Notes: generated from the letters alone by a model not told the origin. Positions 45,601-53,559 are shown, numbered from the stretch's first letter. The stretch: 64,000 nucleotides of DNA from Chryseobacterium sp. CY350 (GCF_027945075.1 NZ_CP116034.1:2356001-2420000), one strand, 5' to 3'. Translations and numbers: made by a program.

Positions 45601-46808
45601 ACATTTGTAGAAACCTGTTGATTAAGTACCGTGTTGTTTAAAACTGTTTGCTGTAAAGATTGATTACTTTGAGTAATATTCTGACTAAGCTCATCAAATG
45701 AAGAAATATCTGATAAAGCTTCTGTAAGGCTTGATGACCCAAGAATTCTTAACAATGCGTTTTGATCGCTGACGCTCATTGTTCTGCCCAATTTAGCGAT
45801 ATCAATTTCCGTAGTTTCAAATTTGAAATCAAATTCAGGGATTTCTATTTCCGGAGTTGTGATTTGCATGATTTCGTCCTTGATACGGTGAAGCTCCATA
45901 TCCATCTCGCTATTTGCATAAAACTTTTCGGGATCGGCCACACTAAGCTGAGTAAGATAATTGATTCTGTTTTCTAAAATCTGTTTTTTTCTGTCTGCTT
46001 CTGAAGCTTCTTTTTGTGAAGATTTTAAAAGAGGCTTTATCGTATTTTGATATTCATTATAAGCTTCTTTGTAAGCTGCATCATGTTGCTTTTTGTATGT
46101 TTTTTCTAATTTGGAGAGAGAATCTACTAAGCTTTGATTTTCCTTTAAACCAATGGTTGCTTCTGCAAATTTCATTGCTTTGTCATCGTACATCGTTTTT
46201 TGGGTAAGAGAAGAACCTGCACTGTTGAAATCGCTTTGAGAAACTTTGAATAATTCTTTAGGCAAAACTACTTTTGCTCTTTTCATATCTTCAAAAGATT
46301 CTTCGGATTTGTCGTAGACGGTAAGTATATGATTTAAATGCAGATATTGCATAATAAGTTCTTTTGCATAGAAATCTTTTTGAGTTACGACCTGATAAAC
46401 TAAATTGTCCCAAATTCTAGTACGCTCTGGTAAACCTAATTGAACAACATTGGGAATACCATTATATTCATCAAATTTTTTATCAAATTCTTCTTTTGTA
46501 GAAGTTGATTTATTTCTTGCAACCCAGACAGCGAGATCATAAAAGTTACTTCCATAAGTGGTTTTGAGGTTAGCTTCTGTGTAAATTAAGGTAATCGAAC
46601 CTGGATTTTCATCTACATCTCTGCAAATAGTTTGTAATGTCCCTCCAGATAAAAGGCGGGTATCAAAAATGCTTTCGTCAGCAATAGCCTTCTCTCTAAA
46701 TATAAATCTCCTTTCTAAATTTTTCGGATCAGACAGTTCTGGGTTTCTCATTGCCGCAAATCTGAATAGCGTCTGCGAAGAGTTGTTTGTGTTTAAATTT
46801 GTTGACAT
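42693..46808 (-). CDS. 1371-aa protein of unknown family in the toxin island
   Basis: Not recognised with certainty. No signal peptide. Residues about 1-180 are a globular charged domain (LFRFAAMRNPELSDPKNLERR). Residues about 205-310 are coiled coil (SLSKLEKTYKKQHDAAYKEA). A Pro/Thr linker lies near 545 (PPIETPTNPGNPETPTYNPT). Residues 595-720 are a Lys/Glu/Thr-rich helical part including a Gly/Ala stretch. After that comes HVVGVYRWVDKVVKNQIYNY, then a beta-rich part and a late Cys-containing domain. The size, lack of secretion signal and position between tail fibre and carrier suggest a particle component or scaffold. Confidence 0.6.
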   Translation of the reverse strand: MSTNLNTNNSSQTLFRFAAMRNPELSDPKNLERRFIFREKAIADESIFDTRLLSGGTLQTICRDVDENPGSITLIYTEANLKTTYGSNFYDLAVWVARNKSTSTKEEFDKKFDEYNGIPNVVQLGLPERTRIWDNLVYQVVTQKDFYAKELIMQYLHLNHILTVYDKSEESFEDMKRAKVVLPKELFKVSQSDFNSAGSSLTQKTMYDDKAMKFAEATIGLKENQSLVDSLSKLEKTYKKQHDAAYKEAYNEYQNTIKPLLKSSQKEASEADRKKQILENRINYLTQLSVADPEKFYANSEMDMELHRIKDEIMQITTPEIEIPEFDFKFETTEIDIAKLGRTMSVSDQNALLRILGSSSLTEALSDISSFDELSQNITQSNQSLQQTVLNNTVLNQQVSTNVGGVIIPVSKNTSNSNYIPFSVKTYARSSTEWSLLLALSNNMEVISANYKIVLNSVDYPSTSVSSMGAGSCLLFDLPRILVSQTSGMGGFILQGEVKLSDGNTYTLSVTLIKDPNDLDLRTKQYHFRGDAGCLPVEIPPIETPTNPGNPETPTYNPTDTSSFIPSGFGMKNIGVADYLKVEQSTYCYVEGDVAHIENIMAREYKERATRRLKRSESQTTKSTESEKEKLTDTTTTERHEMQSEISKILQESKDFAAQAGFNASWGGATTGGVKFGLSANASYATHNSKEESNRQAVTEAKDITARALDRIVTKVKEERIDKVLEEYEENNKHGFDNTKGSSHVVGVYRWVDKVVKNQIYNYGKRMMFEFMIPEPAKLHTLGVKMIDSSQQLVKPIDPRSLDAAHMQMKDFTALNNDVTLNFWSSKFNVEIDDKPLSNFSIGKSLGGQYSNNISEIENVALKDEIQIPENYVAVSGSAQYTATSDGDGSSVSALLGNAGFYFKGSWGQLAGEPTQAFSSPYSQLIPISTTFYNQFSGTVNFTINLNLTLEAKNAWLRKTFNKIIEAYELELEKYNQALSEAKALGVQIKGSNPGFYRKIENTVLRKNCISYMIDQNPGAALTFGKNKYYQTDNATESFTNTEIKLDSGLDQYAAFVKFMEQAFEWDIMSYYFYPYYWGKRDRWSDMYQFDDNDPTFRAFMQSGMARVIVTVRPGFEEAVRHFLATGQIWNGGEVPVIDDPMFLSIVDEMRSALGKKQGEPWREKIPTSLTILQADSIGLRVEKALPCNCEPGVKFDDQLGEMCGSNFELNNNQIGQSADKWVQISFNEMHDNSFKTILDYVKVDYFPKTYTCLGNSFEIEKEFDESESSIKIYKRISEEVSQIEGVEAYPTGENGITFKVNARLIKNFDFSEVNADPEEKKLAFTTDSDTYLKVTSPVLQFGIEKILDKDGQPLTTDEYTNQAPLSKFLV

Positions 46809-47000
46809 TTTAAAATTGTTTTTTGTTTAAGATTAAAAATTGTGGAAAATTCTTTTTAAGAGAATATTGTCCACGTAGTTTTGTTTTACTGTTTTTAGCA
46901 TAGTAGATAACCACTCTGATTGTTTTTATCAGTGCTTATCATTTGATTATTGATAATTTTTTTTGTGAATCTTCACAGAATTGCGGAAGAAAACATTTGT

Positions 47001-50000
47001 TTAAATTAATAGCTGAGCACTTTTATAAGTCCCTTTTTTAACTAACCTATTTTCGTCTTTGGTGATGTAATATTCTGACGTTTCGAATTCAAAAATCCGG
47101 TCAATAGTCTCCCCGTCGCGACTCAGTTCAATCGCTTTCTTACTTAAATTTATGATGCTTATGTAGGACTCAGGAATTAATTCTTCGATTAATTCTAAAG
47201 GATTTCCCGAGTATTTATCGGTGATAATAACGGTTGTAAACTCATTTCTAATAGCAAAAGCAGGCGGGTCTACAATTTCTCCTTTAAGCTCATTAATTTT
47301 TGATTCAACAAATTCATAAGGAGCATAATTTTGAGATTGCACCCAAGATCGGGTAGCAACAGGTTGATTATTCACTGTTACAGTTCCGCCCAACGGAGCA
47401 AGATTAATATTATATAACTGTGAACCACCATCAAACCTTTGCGGTTGAAGCCATAGGTCGCCTGTATTGCTATTGTGTCCAAATGCAGTACCCCACAATC
47501 CGTTGTCTCCGGATAATAACAGACTTGCAGGATTGGCATTTCCAGCGATCGGTGAATTTCCTGTAACACCTGTTCCGGGATTTATTTTGATCTTTCCCTC
47601 TACTGTACCTCCCGATTTTGACAAGAAGTTTGCTGATGCCCAAGCATGTGTCGCGGCATTGCTTACTAAATCATTCCACTTGTTGATATCATCTTGAGAA
47701 AAATCTCCATCGCTCCACATCTTATACCAATCAGAAGACCATTTGTCATCAATCCCTTTTCTTAGCTTTAGCATTGGTACGCCCTTACCATTTATTCCTG
47801 TCTGATTGGCAAAAGCCAATTGATATGACGAATCTCCCGTGGAGGCAGAAGTACCATCCCATGGCGAGTACGTCATAATGCCAGCATAGTTGCCAGAGCC
47901 TTTAACCGATGAAGCGTGCGCAAAATCAAATCTTGCTCTATGACCGTTTTCAGCCGGGTTTATATCATCTGGATTTCGGGATCCATCCCGAGATCCTACA
48001 AAATTATTGGTGATCTGTACCGAGTTGCCGTTTGTTAAGGTTACTGTCTGACCAAGGTTAGTTTCATCGTTTGCTGATAAAGCTTGATTAGGGAAGTTTG
48101 AGGAAACCCACGCTTGTGCAGCATAACCAGCTGTAGCATGATTACCCCAATTGTACGCAGTATTCCAGTTATTCATTAATGATGCACTAACACTATTTGC
48201 TGCGTGAGATGTTGATACAGAATCTGTAATTCCGTAACCTGCTAATGTTGTTGGTTTTGAAGTTAATGACGCAAATGAATGAGTATGCGTACTATTTACA
48301 GCCTTTGTTATAGTGACCTCTTGCTGAATAGTAATTGATGAAAGATCGGTCATTAATTGAGTAGTCCAATCACCAGTTGCCATTAACAATGACCCTCCCT
48401 CATACTGATTAACAACCATTTGCGGATATGACCATACTTTATCAACATCATTTATTATCAAACAACTTCTGTTGTCTGCCAGCTTTCCTATTCTTAATCG
48501 ACTTACAGCATCCACCGCCCCTGTATTATTAGATAACAATGCCTTACTATAAGCTAAAGAGCCATAAGTATTTATCTGTAATTTTTGATGAAGATTCGCC
48601 CATTGAGTGTCGACAATGTCTATATCAAAATTATTCTGATATATAAATTGAGATGGAAGAATAATAACTATTGCTCCCGTAGGATTACCCCAAAATGAAT
48701 ATTCTGTTGGATTAGTTCTCCGATTTAAATTACCATAACCATTACCTATAGTTTTTGTGATTCCTTTTTGAGCATCAACAGTATTTAAAAATTTAGCTTT
48801 TGTGATTGCAGAAAAAGTTTTATCTCCCACAATTGTTTGTGGTGTTTCAATAGTAAGATAATTGGCAGGATTGAAATTCCCTGAATGATATAGAGTATAC
48901 CAAGGCAACCAGGCACTACCTTTCATCTGTCTAAATTGAAAATCACTTGAATCGCCATTCATATCAATACGAATCTGTGAACCCCAACCTGCACCATCTT
49001 GTTCACCATTTCTATGTCTAATATTAATTAGGTGCCACCATCTGTTGCCATCAGCAGGTGTGTATATAGAGCCAATTTGGGTTTTATTAACTAATGAGTC
49101 AAAATTATTAATATTATTACCTTCATCACCTCTTATTGCATCTACTTTTGCATTTAGTTGGGAGTTTAAAGCTGATTGTGTAACATAATTTTTTAATTGG
49201 GTGTTTAAGTTGTTAACCACCCAACCTTTTGTAGCTACTACATCCGTAGGTAGAGTAATGATATTAGGACCATATTGGTTTATATCAGTTTCTATTGCAT
49301 GAGTCCAACCTTGACTCCAATCCTGAGTATAGTTAATAAAATGAGTTTGTACTCTAGCTACTTCAAAAGAGAAATAACTATTCCAGAATGTATCTGGTTG
49401 TCCTAATAAAATACTAACAAATCCATCACTACCAATTCCTACTCTTGCAACATTAGTAGGAAAATTTTCTGTTACATTGAATATACATTTGGCTCCATTT
49501 GGAATAATTAAGCCAGAAACATACTTATAAAATGATACATTTATTTTGCCTATATACGAAGATTCATAACCGTAAATATTAATATCAATACTGAACATAA
49601 CTTGGTCTGGAGAAGCTTGTGGAATCTTTAAAACCAACATACCTGTAATTGGTGACCCATTAGGATAAGCACCTTGGTAAACTTTTTCAAATACCTGAGT
49701 TTGATTCTGAATTTTAGAAGTTGCTCCACTTGGTCGTATTTTGAATGTCTCTAATTGATCATTATCTACTCCTATAACGAAGTCATTTCCTAATGCTCCC
49801 ACACTCCAGTTAGTTTGACCTGGGATATTTTTAAAACCAATTCTTGAATAGTATTGTCCACTACCGTAGTCTTTGTACCCAAGTAGAATACTGTTATTAC
49901 CTGGTGTACTTACAGATAGCGGTCTTGCATCAGAACTAAATAACCCATCTGGATCGTAATTAGTATAACCTACTTTAAATATTTTTTTACCAATTAAAGT

Positions 50001-50678
50001 TTGATCTGTATTAAGAGTTGCATAATCGTTTAATTGTGTAGATAATGCAAAATCCGACTTAACCTGAGTACCACCTCCTGCTAAAACAATATGATTATTA
50101 TCAGAACCATCAACGATATAACCTCCTGCTTTAACCGGAAAATACCCTATCCAATCTCCGTTTACAAAATGAAAACCACCTCCATCAAAACCTAATTGTC
50201 CAATATTAGCTCCTTCTTTATAAAAAGTCATACTGGGATTTACAGGGGTGTTGGCATAAGTTATTAATGAATTGTCTGCCCAATTAGCACCTTGAGTATA
50301 AAAGAACTTTCTGTTTGTTACGTTTTGTACTGTATTGGTAGTCATCAGAAACTCATCAGAATTCAGCTGAATATATTCCGAGCCACTCCATCTGAACTGA
50401 GAGTTGTCATTTGTAATAAGATAAATTTTGCCCTTTTCTCCGGGTCTTGGTAAATTTTCAACAGTTTCAAACTCCAGAACATCATCCACATAACTCGGAA
50501 GTTGTGACGCAGGCACTTTTCCGCCAATTAAATCAGCCTTTTTTTTAAGAGAAACTTCTGTGCTTTCCGGAAATTCTCTGTTATGATGCCAATAATTTTC
50601 CATATAAGTCCAAAATCCATCAGATATAGGAACGTCTTCTGTGCTAAAGCCAGATTCAAATTCTTTATTTTCATCCAT
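47001..50678 (-). CDS. phage tail-fibre-like protein
   Basis: A 1225-aa fibrous protein. The N-terminus (residues about 45-70) has KKKADLIGGKVPASQLPSYV, the pattern common in Bacteroidetes phage tail fibres. Repeated shaft units follow: LNDYATLNTDQTLIGKKIF (about 220), NPANYLTIETPQTIVGDKTF (about 610) and TSKPTTLAGYGITDSVS (about 830), with many Asn/Gly/Ser residues. No endosialidase chaperone is evident at the C-terminus. It would recognise a cell surface. It is preceded by one of the island promoters and a duplicated leader. Confidence 0.8.
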   Translation of the reverse strand: MDENKEFESGFSTEDVPISDGFWTYMENYWHHNREFPESTEVSLKKKADLIGGKVPASQLPSYVDDVLEFETVENLPRPGEKGKIYLITNDNSQFRWSGSEYIQLNSDEFLMTTNTVQNVTNRKFFYTQGANWADNSLITYANTPVNPSMTFYKEGANIGQLGFDGGGFHFVNGDWIGYFPVKAGGYIVDGSDNNHIVLAGGGTQVKSDFALSTQLNDYATLNTDQTLIGKKIFKVGYTNYDPDGLFSSDARPLSVSTPGNNSILLGYKDYGSGQYYSRIGFKNIPGQTNWSVGALGNDFVIGVDNDQLETFKIRPSGATSKIQNQTQVFEKVYQGAYPNGSPITGMLVLKIPQASPDQVMFSIDINIYGYESSYIGKINVSFYKYVSGLIIPNGAKCIFNVTENFPTNVARVGIGSDGFVSILLGQPDTFWNSYFSFEVARVQTHFINYTQDWSQGWTHAIETDINQYGPNIITLPTDVVATKGWVVNNLNTQLKNYVTQSALNSQLNAKVDAIRGDEGNNINNFDSLVNKTQIGSIYTPADGNRWWHLINIRHRNGEQDGAGWGSQIRIDMNGDSSDFQFRQMKGSAWLPWYTLYHSGNFNPANYLTIETPQTIVGDKTFSAITKAKFLNTVDAQKGITKTIGNGYGNLNRRTNPTEYSFWGNPTGAIVIILPSQFIYQNNFDIDIVDTQWANLHQKLQINTYGSLAYSKALLSNNTGAVDAVSRLRIGKLADNRSCLIINDVDKVWSYPQMVVNQYEGGSLLMATGDWTTQLMTDLSSITIQQEVTITKAVNSTHTHSFASLTSKPTTLAGYGITDSVSTSHAANSVSASLMNNWNTAYNWGNHATAGYAAQAWVSSNFPNQALSANDETNLGQTVTLTNGNSVQITNNFVGSRDGSRNPDDINPAENGHRARFDFAHASSVKGSGNYAGIMTYSPWDGTSASTGDSSYQLAFANQTGINGKGVPMLKLRKGIDDKWSSDWYKMWSDGDFSQDDINKWNDLVSNAATHAWASANFLSKSGGTVEGKIKINPGTGVTGNSPIAGNANPASLLLSGDNGLWGTAFGHNSNTGDLWLQPQRFDGGSQLYNINLAPLGGTVTVNNQPVATRSWVQSQNYAPYEFVESKINELKGEIVDPPAFAIRNEFTTVIITDKYSGNPLELIEELIPESYISIINLSKKAIELSRDGETIDRIFEFETSEYYITKDENRLVKKGTYKSAQLLI

Positions 50679-50734
50679 ATTTAATTATTTATAAATTTTT
50701 TAATATTAATCTTCGAAGCTTCTTTTTATTAGAA

Positions 50735-50812
50735 TCACTTCAGGTCAGCCTTATTTTTTAAGGTGGTTTCCGGCAAAAGATATCCACCGCATTTTTTAAT
50801 ATTTGGGATCAT
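50735..50812 (-). CDS. very short open frame in the fibre-gene leader
   Basis: A 25-codon frame starting MIPNIKKCGGY and ending TTLKNKADLK, inside the 308-base gap 50679-50986. The end resembles the fibre segment VSLKKKADL, so it may be the decayed start of an older fibre gene. Otherwise this gap holds only the leader and promoter. Confidence 0.25.
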   Translation of the reverse strand: MIPNIKKCGGYLLPETTLKNKADLK

Positions 50813-50841
50813 TTATTTGTATTTTTAGTTGTTGATTTTTT

Positions 50842-50969
50842 AACATATTTCTAGCTGTTCAGCATTTGCGAATGGTGAATTCAAAGGCTTTTCGTGAAAG
50901 TTTGAGTGATTGCTTTTGTGTTTTTATTTATATCCCAAAAGTAATGGTGAGAAGCGACAAAACTTGACG
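50842..50969 (-). repeat. duplicated promoter-leader block, copy at the fibre gene
   Basis: About 128 bases, closely matching 51187-51313 over the operator, -7 box and leader (shared AACATATTTCT, GCTGTTCAGCATT, TGAATT and AAAGGCT in order). It is a duplication of a whole regulatory block. Confidence 0.75.
50936..50969 (-). promoter_or_regulatory. island promoter with dyad operator (copy 2), tail-fibre gene
   Basis: The -7 box TACTTTTG (50943-50936) and, 11 bases upstream, the dyad CGACAAAACTTGACG (50955-50969). It drives the fibre gene through a long leader of about 250 bases. Confidence 0.75.
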
Positions 50970-50986
50970 TGTTTTTTAAATTTAAT

Positions 50987-51157
50987 TTAAATAATATCGT
51001 CTTCAAGGATATCATTCTCAAAATCTTCTCGGAAGAAATTTTCTATTTCGTCGAGATAATTGTCATAATCAATTTCGGTGTTTTCGATGTCGCTCCAATT
51101 GATGCTATAGATTTCTTTTTCAAAGATTATATCTGTAATGTGATTTGGTGTTTCCAT
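50987..51157 (-). CDS. small very acidic protein of the island
   Basis: A 56-aa protein from ATG 51157, too short for most gene finders, beginning METPNHITDIIFEKEIY. It is very rich in Asp and Glu (ends EDFENDILEDDII) with no Cys and few basic residues. It lies behind its own copy of the island promoter and leader, which supports its being a real gene. The size and charge suggest a DNA mimic, antitoxin or inhibitor, or a small regulator; which one cannot be told. Confidence 0.6.
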   Translation of the reverse strand: METPNHITDIIFEKEIYSINWSDIENTEIDYDNYLDEIENFFREDFENDILEDDII

Positions 51158-51186
51158 GTTGTGTTTGATATTGGGGTTAAAATTTG

Positions 51187-51313
51187 AACATATTTCTGGC
51201 TGTTCAGCATTCGTAAATGATGAATTTAAAGGCTCCTAAAAGTTTTTAATGATTGTTTTTTGTGTCTTTATTTATATTTCAAAAGTAATACTGGGAAGCG
51301 ACAAAACTCGTCG
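51187..51313 (-). repeat. duplicated promoter-leader block, copy at the small acidic gene
   Basis: Second copy of the block at 50842-50969, ending 30 bases before the acidic-protein start. Differences between the copies are scattered single changes and one short indel region. Confidence 0.75.
51280..51313 (-). promoter_or_regulatory. island promoter with dyad operator (copy 3), small acidic gene
   Basis: The -7 box TACTTTTG (51287-51280) and the dyad CGACAAAACTCGTCG (51299-51313), again 11 bases apart. Confidence 0.75.
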
Positions 51314-51377
51314 TATTATTTTTTTTCATTTTCAATTTTTCAAAATTTGTGTTTTTGTTTTCAACTTATTGATAAGG

Positions 51378-51411
51378 CAAAAGTAATTCTCATAAGCGTC
51401 AAAACTTGACG
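51378..51411 (-). promoter_or_regulatory. island promoter with dyad operator (copy 4), no clear gene
   Basis: The -7 box TACTTTTG (51385-51378) and the perfect dyad CGTCAAAACTTGACG (51397-51411). It reads into copy 3 only about 65 bases on; the only frame between is 16 codons. The remaining part of the 328-base gap 51158-51485 holds nothing else that I can see. Confidence 0.7.
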
Positions 51412-51485
51412 TGTTTTAATTGTAATTTAATGACTTCAAAATATAATTCATTTAGCTTATATCAAGTATTTATAAGTAAAAAAGC

Positions 51486-52523
51486 TTATATTTTATTTTT
51501 AATCAATTTCTGAACAATTTGGTTTAATACTTCACGGTTATCGTCGATATAACTCAATCCTGCCTGAATCAAGTTTTCAATATTTGATCTTCTTACATTG
51601 TCCATTGACGGAGATGCATTTTTTAAAGAAGGGTTTAATCGATAATAATTTTTTTGATTTCTCAAGCCTAAAGTCTGAAACATCTGACAGAGCTGATAAT
51701 CTACAGTTTCTGCATTTGCCGACATCAAAATATCAATAATAGGCGTCACCCAGCCTATTTTTCCCGCTTTTTCCATCTTTCGGAAAGAGTAGCTTTTAGA
51801 TTCAATACCTGTTCCGATGGAAACGATAATCATATCATTTACAGTGGGATGATTGGCTTTCTGATGGTTTTTTAAAACTTCTGCAAACGGAATTTTTCTT
51901 GCTTCAGCATACGCACAAAGTCCGGGATTATTGGCAAACATACCTCCATCAATCAAACTGAAAATCTGCCCGTACATCGATTTGATCTGTACCGGACTGA
52001 AATATGTGGGAGCCGCCGAAGTTGCTCTGCAAACATCTTTTACATAAAAATTATCTGTATTTACAGTTGCTTTCCATGAATTAAAAAGTTTAGCTCTTCG
52101 GTTTTCAATGTCGTAGCTGGTGATTACACATGGTTTTATTAATTCTTTTAATTCCAGTTTTCCAAAAAAATCATTTAGGTTTTTCTCCAAAGCTTCCTGC
52201 GAAATTTTTTCATTCAGTAATCCGAACGGATTGACCAGCTTCTCCCAAAAAGAAACCTGAAAGATGTCGCCACCTTTTTCAGCATAAAGTTCCAATCCTT
52301 TCTGAATCGAATATTTTGCTTTTCGGTGCTCATCAGGACAAAGAATAATAGACGCAATCAACGCTCCGGTGCTGCTTCCGGCAACAAGATCAAAATAGTC
52401 TCCAAGTTTCGCATTAGGTTTATCATAATATTGTAATTGTTCTTCTAAATAGCGCAAAATGATACAGGTAATAATGCCTCTTATTCCGCCGCCGTCCAAA
52501 GATAAAATGGTTGTCTTTTTCAT
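51486..52523 (-). CDS. patatin-like phospholipase
   Basis: A 345-aa patatin. The oxyanion hole is LDGGGIRG near residue 8, the nucleophile Ser in AGSSTGALIAS near residue 50 and the catalytic Asp in LIDGGMFANNP near residue 190. It probably hydrolyses phospholipids. No secretion signal. It has an island promoter with the dyad 25 bases before its start, so it belongs to the same regulon as the fibre and toxin genes, as an effector or a lysis/entry aid. CapV-like effectors are related patatins, but no cyclase gene is near. Confidence 0.85.
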   Translation of the reverse strand: MKKTTILSLDGGGIRGIITCIILRYLEEQLQYYDKPNAKLGDYFDLVAGSSTGALIASIILCPDEHRKAKYSIQKGLELYAEKGGDIFQVSFWEKLVNPFGLLNEKISQEALEKNLNDFFGKLELKELIKPCVITSYDIENRRAKLFNSWKATVNTDNFYVKDVCRATSAAPTYFSPVQIKSMYGQIFSLIDGGMFANNPGLCAYAEARKIPFAEVLKNHQKANHPTVNDMIIVSIGTGIESKSYSFRKMEKAGKIGWVTPIIDILMSANAETVDYQLCQMFQTLGLRNQKNYYRLNPSLKNASPSMDNVRRSNIENLIQAGLSYIDDNREVLNQIVQKLIKNKI

Positions 52524-52547
52524 TTCTTCTACTTTTATTTGGTATAG

Positions 52548-52581
52548 TAAAGGTATGATTGGGAAGCGACAGAACTTGACG
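52548..52581 (-). promoter_or_regulatory. island promoter with dyad operator (copy 5), patatin gene
   Basis: A -7-like box TACCTTTA (52555-52548) and the dyad CGACAGAACTTGACG (52567-52581), 11 bases apart. The start codon is at 52523. Confidence 0.7.
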
Positions 52582-52607
52582 TGTTATATTTCATTTACCT
52601 AATATTT

Positions 52608-53108
52608 CTAAAAAACCACATATCCATCCTTACCTTTTTCCATCTTCAAAAGTGTTCTCCAACCTGTTTTTATCAATCCTTTTTTAGTTAAAATATTCTT
52701 CTTTTCAAAGTGGGGAAGATCTTTAAAGGTTTTCCAGTTTCCGCCCCAATCCCAACCGTATTTTGCAAATATTTTCACACATTCGTACCAATCGGCAACT
52801 CTGTCGTTATCCCAATCTTTTACAGTGTCCCAACTTGCAGTTTTCCCATCGATCATCATACAGATATCTACGGCAAGACCATAGTTATGAATGCTTTGTC
52901 CGGCTTTTGCATTGGTGACTTTTTTTCCGCTTGTGATTCTTCCGATGGCGTATAATTTTTCCTGTTCTTCGAAACTTCGCAGTCCTTGGGTAATTCTCAC
53001 TTTGGCTTTTCCTGTAAGTGCTTCATCACATTCTTTGATGATTTTTTTCACTTCTTCTCTTACTACAGGATGCAATTTTTCAATTCTTTGTAATGTTATT
53101 TTATCCAT
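52608..53108 (-). CDS. M15 family peptidoglycan peptidase (endolysin-like)
   Basis: A 166-aa protein from ATG 53108; an earlier in-frame start at 53153 would lie on the operator. Zinc and catalytic residues fit M15C L-Ala-D-Glu peptidases: His74 and Asp81 in QSIHNYGLAVDI, and His133 in LPHFEKK. A WGGNWKTFKD segment is typical of phage endolysins of this family. No signal peptide, so delivery requires another route. It is under the island operator. Confidence 0.85.
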   Translation of the reverse strand: MDKITLQRIEKLHPVVREEVKKIIKECDEALTGKAKVRITQGLRSFEEQEKLYAIGRITSGKKVTNAKAGQSIHNYGLAVDICMMIDGKTASWDTVKDWDNDRVADWYECVKIFAKYGWDWGGNWKTFKDLPHFEKKNILTKKGLIKTGWRTLLKMEKGKDGYVVF

Positions 53109-53133
53109 ATCATTAATTTTTTGGTTTAAAAAG

Positions 53134-53167
53134 CTAATATCAATACAGGACACGACAAAAGCTGACG
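53134..53167 (-). promoter_or_regulatory. dyad operator (copy 6), M15 peptidase gene
   Basis: The dyad CGACAAAAGCTGACG (53153-53167). At the usual 11-base distance the -7 position reads GATATTAG, which departs from the consensus, so this promoter may be weak or strictly dependent on the regulator. The remainder of the gap up to 53456 shows nothing else. Confidence 0.6.
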
Positions 53168-53456
53168 TGTTTTTTTGAATTAAATTACAAATTTTAAATT
53201 TTGATCTTTGCTCGCAGGCTTTTTTATTATGATGAAAAACCTACCGGAAAAATGTTTCAAGTACCGATTAACGTTTTAAGTGTGTTCTGTAATCACCACA
53301 AATTATTAATAAATACATGAGGATATTTTTAATCAACATTCAAGAGATGTGCACGTCATATAATTTTTAAAGACTTCTGAAATTTCACTTAAACATAATT
53401 ATCAGATTGTAATTTTTATCAGTGTCTGAACGAATTATTCATAGGTTAAATTTCAT

Positions 53457-53464
53457 TACATTTG
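53457..53464 (+). promoter_or_regulatory. candidate -7 box of the DUF5686 gene
   Basis: TACATTTG fits TAnnTTTG and lies 95 bases before ATG 53560. No spaced TTG is evident. Confidence 0.4.
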
Positions 53465-53559
53465 CATTTTGAAGGACAATCATTGAAGTCTTTAAAAAAC
53501 TTTTAAATTTTAATAATAAACAGCACAATTTTTGTTTAGCTAAATGCTTGAAGATACGA

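Noticed and set aside
46860..46990. operator or terminator upstream of the 1371-aa gene
   Set aside because: Only a weak A/T hairpin and no copy of the CGWCA dyad; the gene is probably read from the fibre promoter.
50969..51187. 72-aa open frame on the + strand in the island
   Set aside because: It is the mirror of the small acidic gene on the - strand, which has a promoter, a better start and sensible composition.
51313..51361. 16-codon frame between operators at 51299 and 51397
   Set aside because: It runs through the operator and -7 box of the next promoter and shows no sign of selection.
51486..52523. CBASS defence operon around the patatin
   Set aside because: No cyclic-oligonucleotide synthase, E1/E2 or JAB gene is adjacent, and the promoter ties the patatin to the fibre/toxin regulon.
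37337..53167. complete prophage
   Set aside because: A fibre-like gene and an endolysin-like peptidase are present, but there is no capsid, portal, terminase, tail tube, integrase or attachment repeat.
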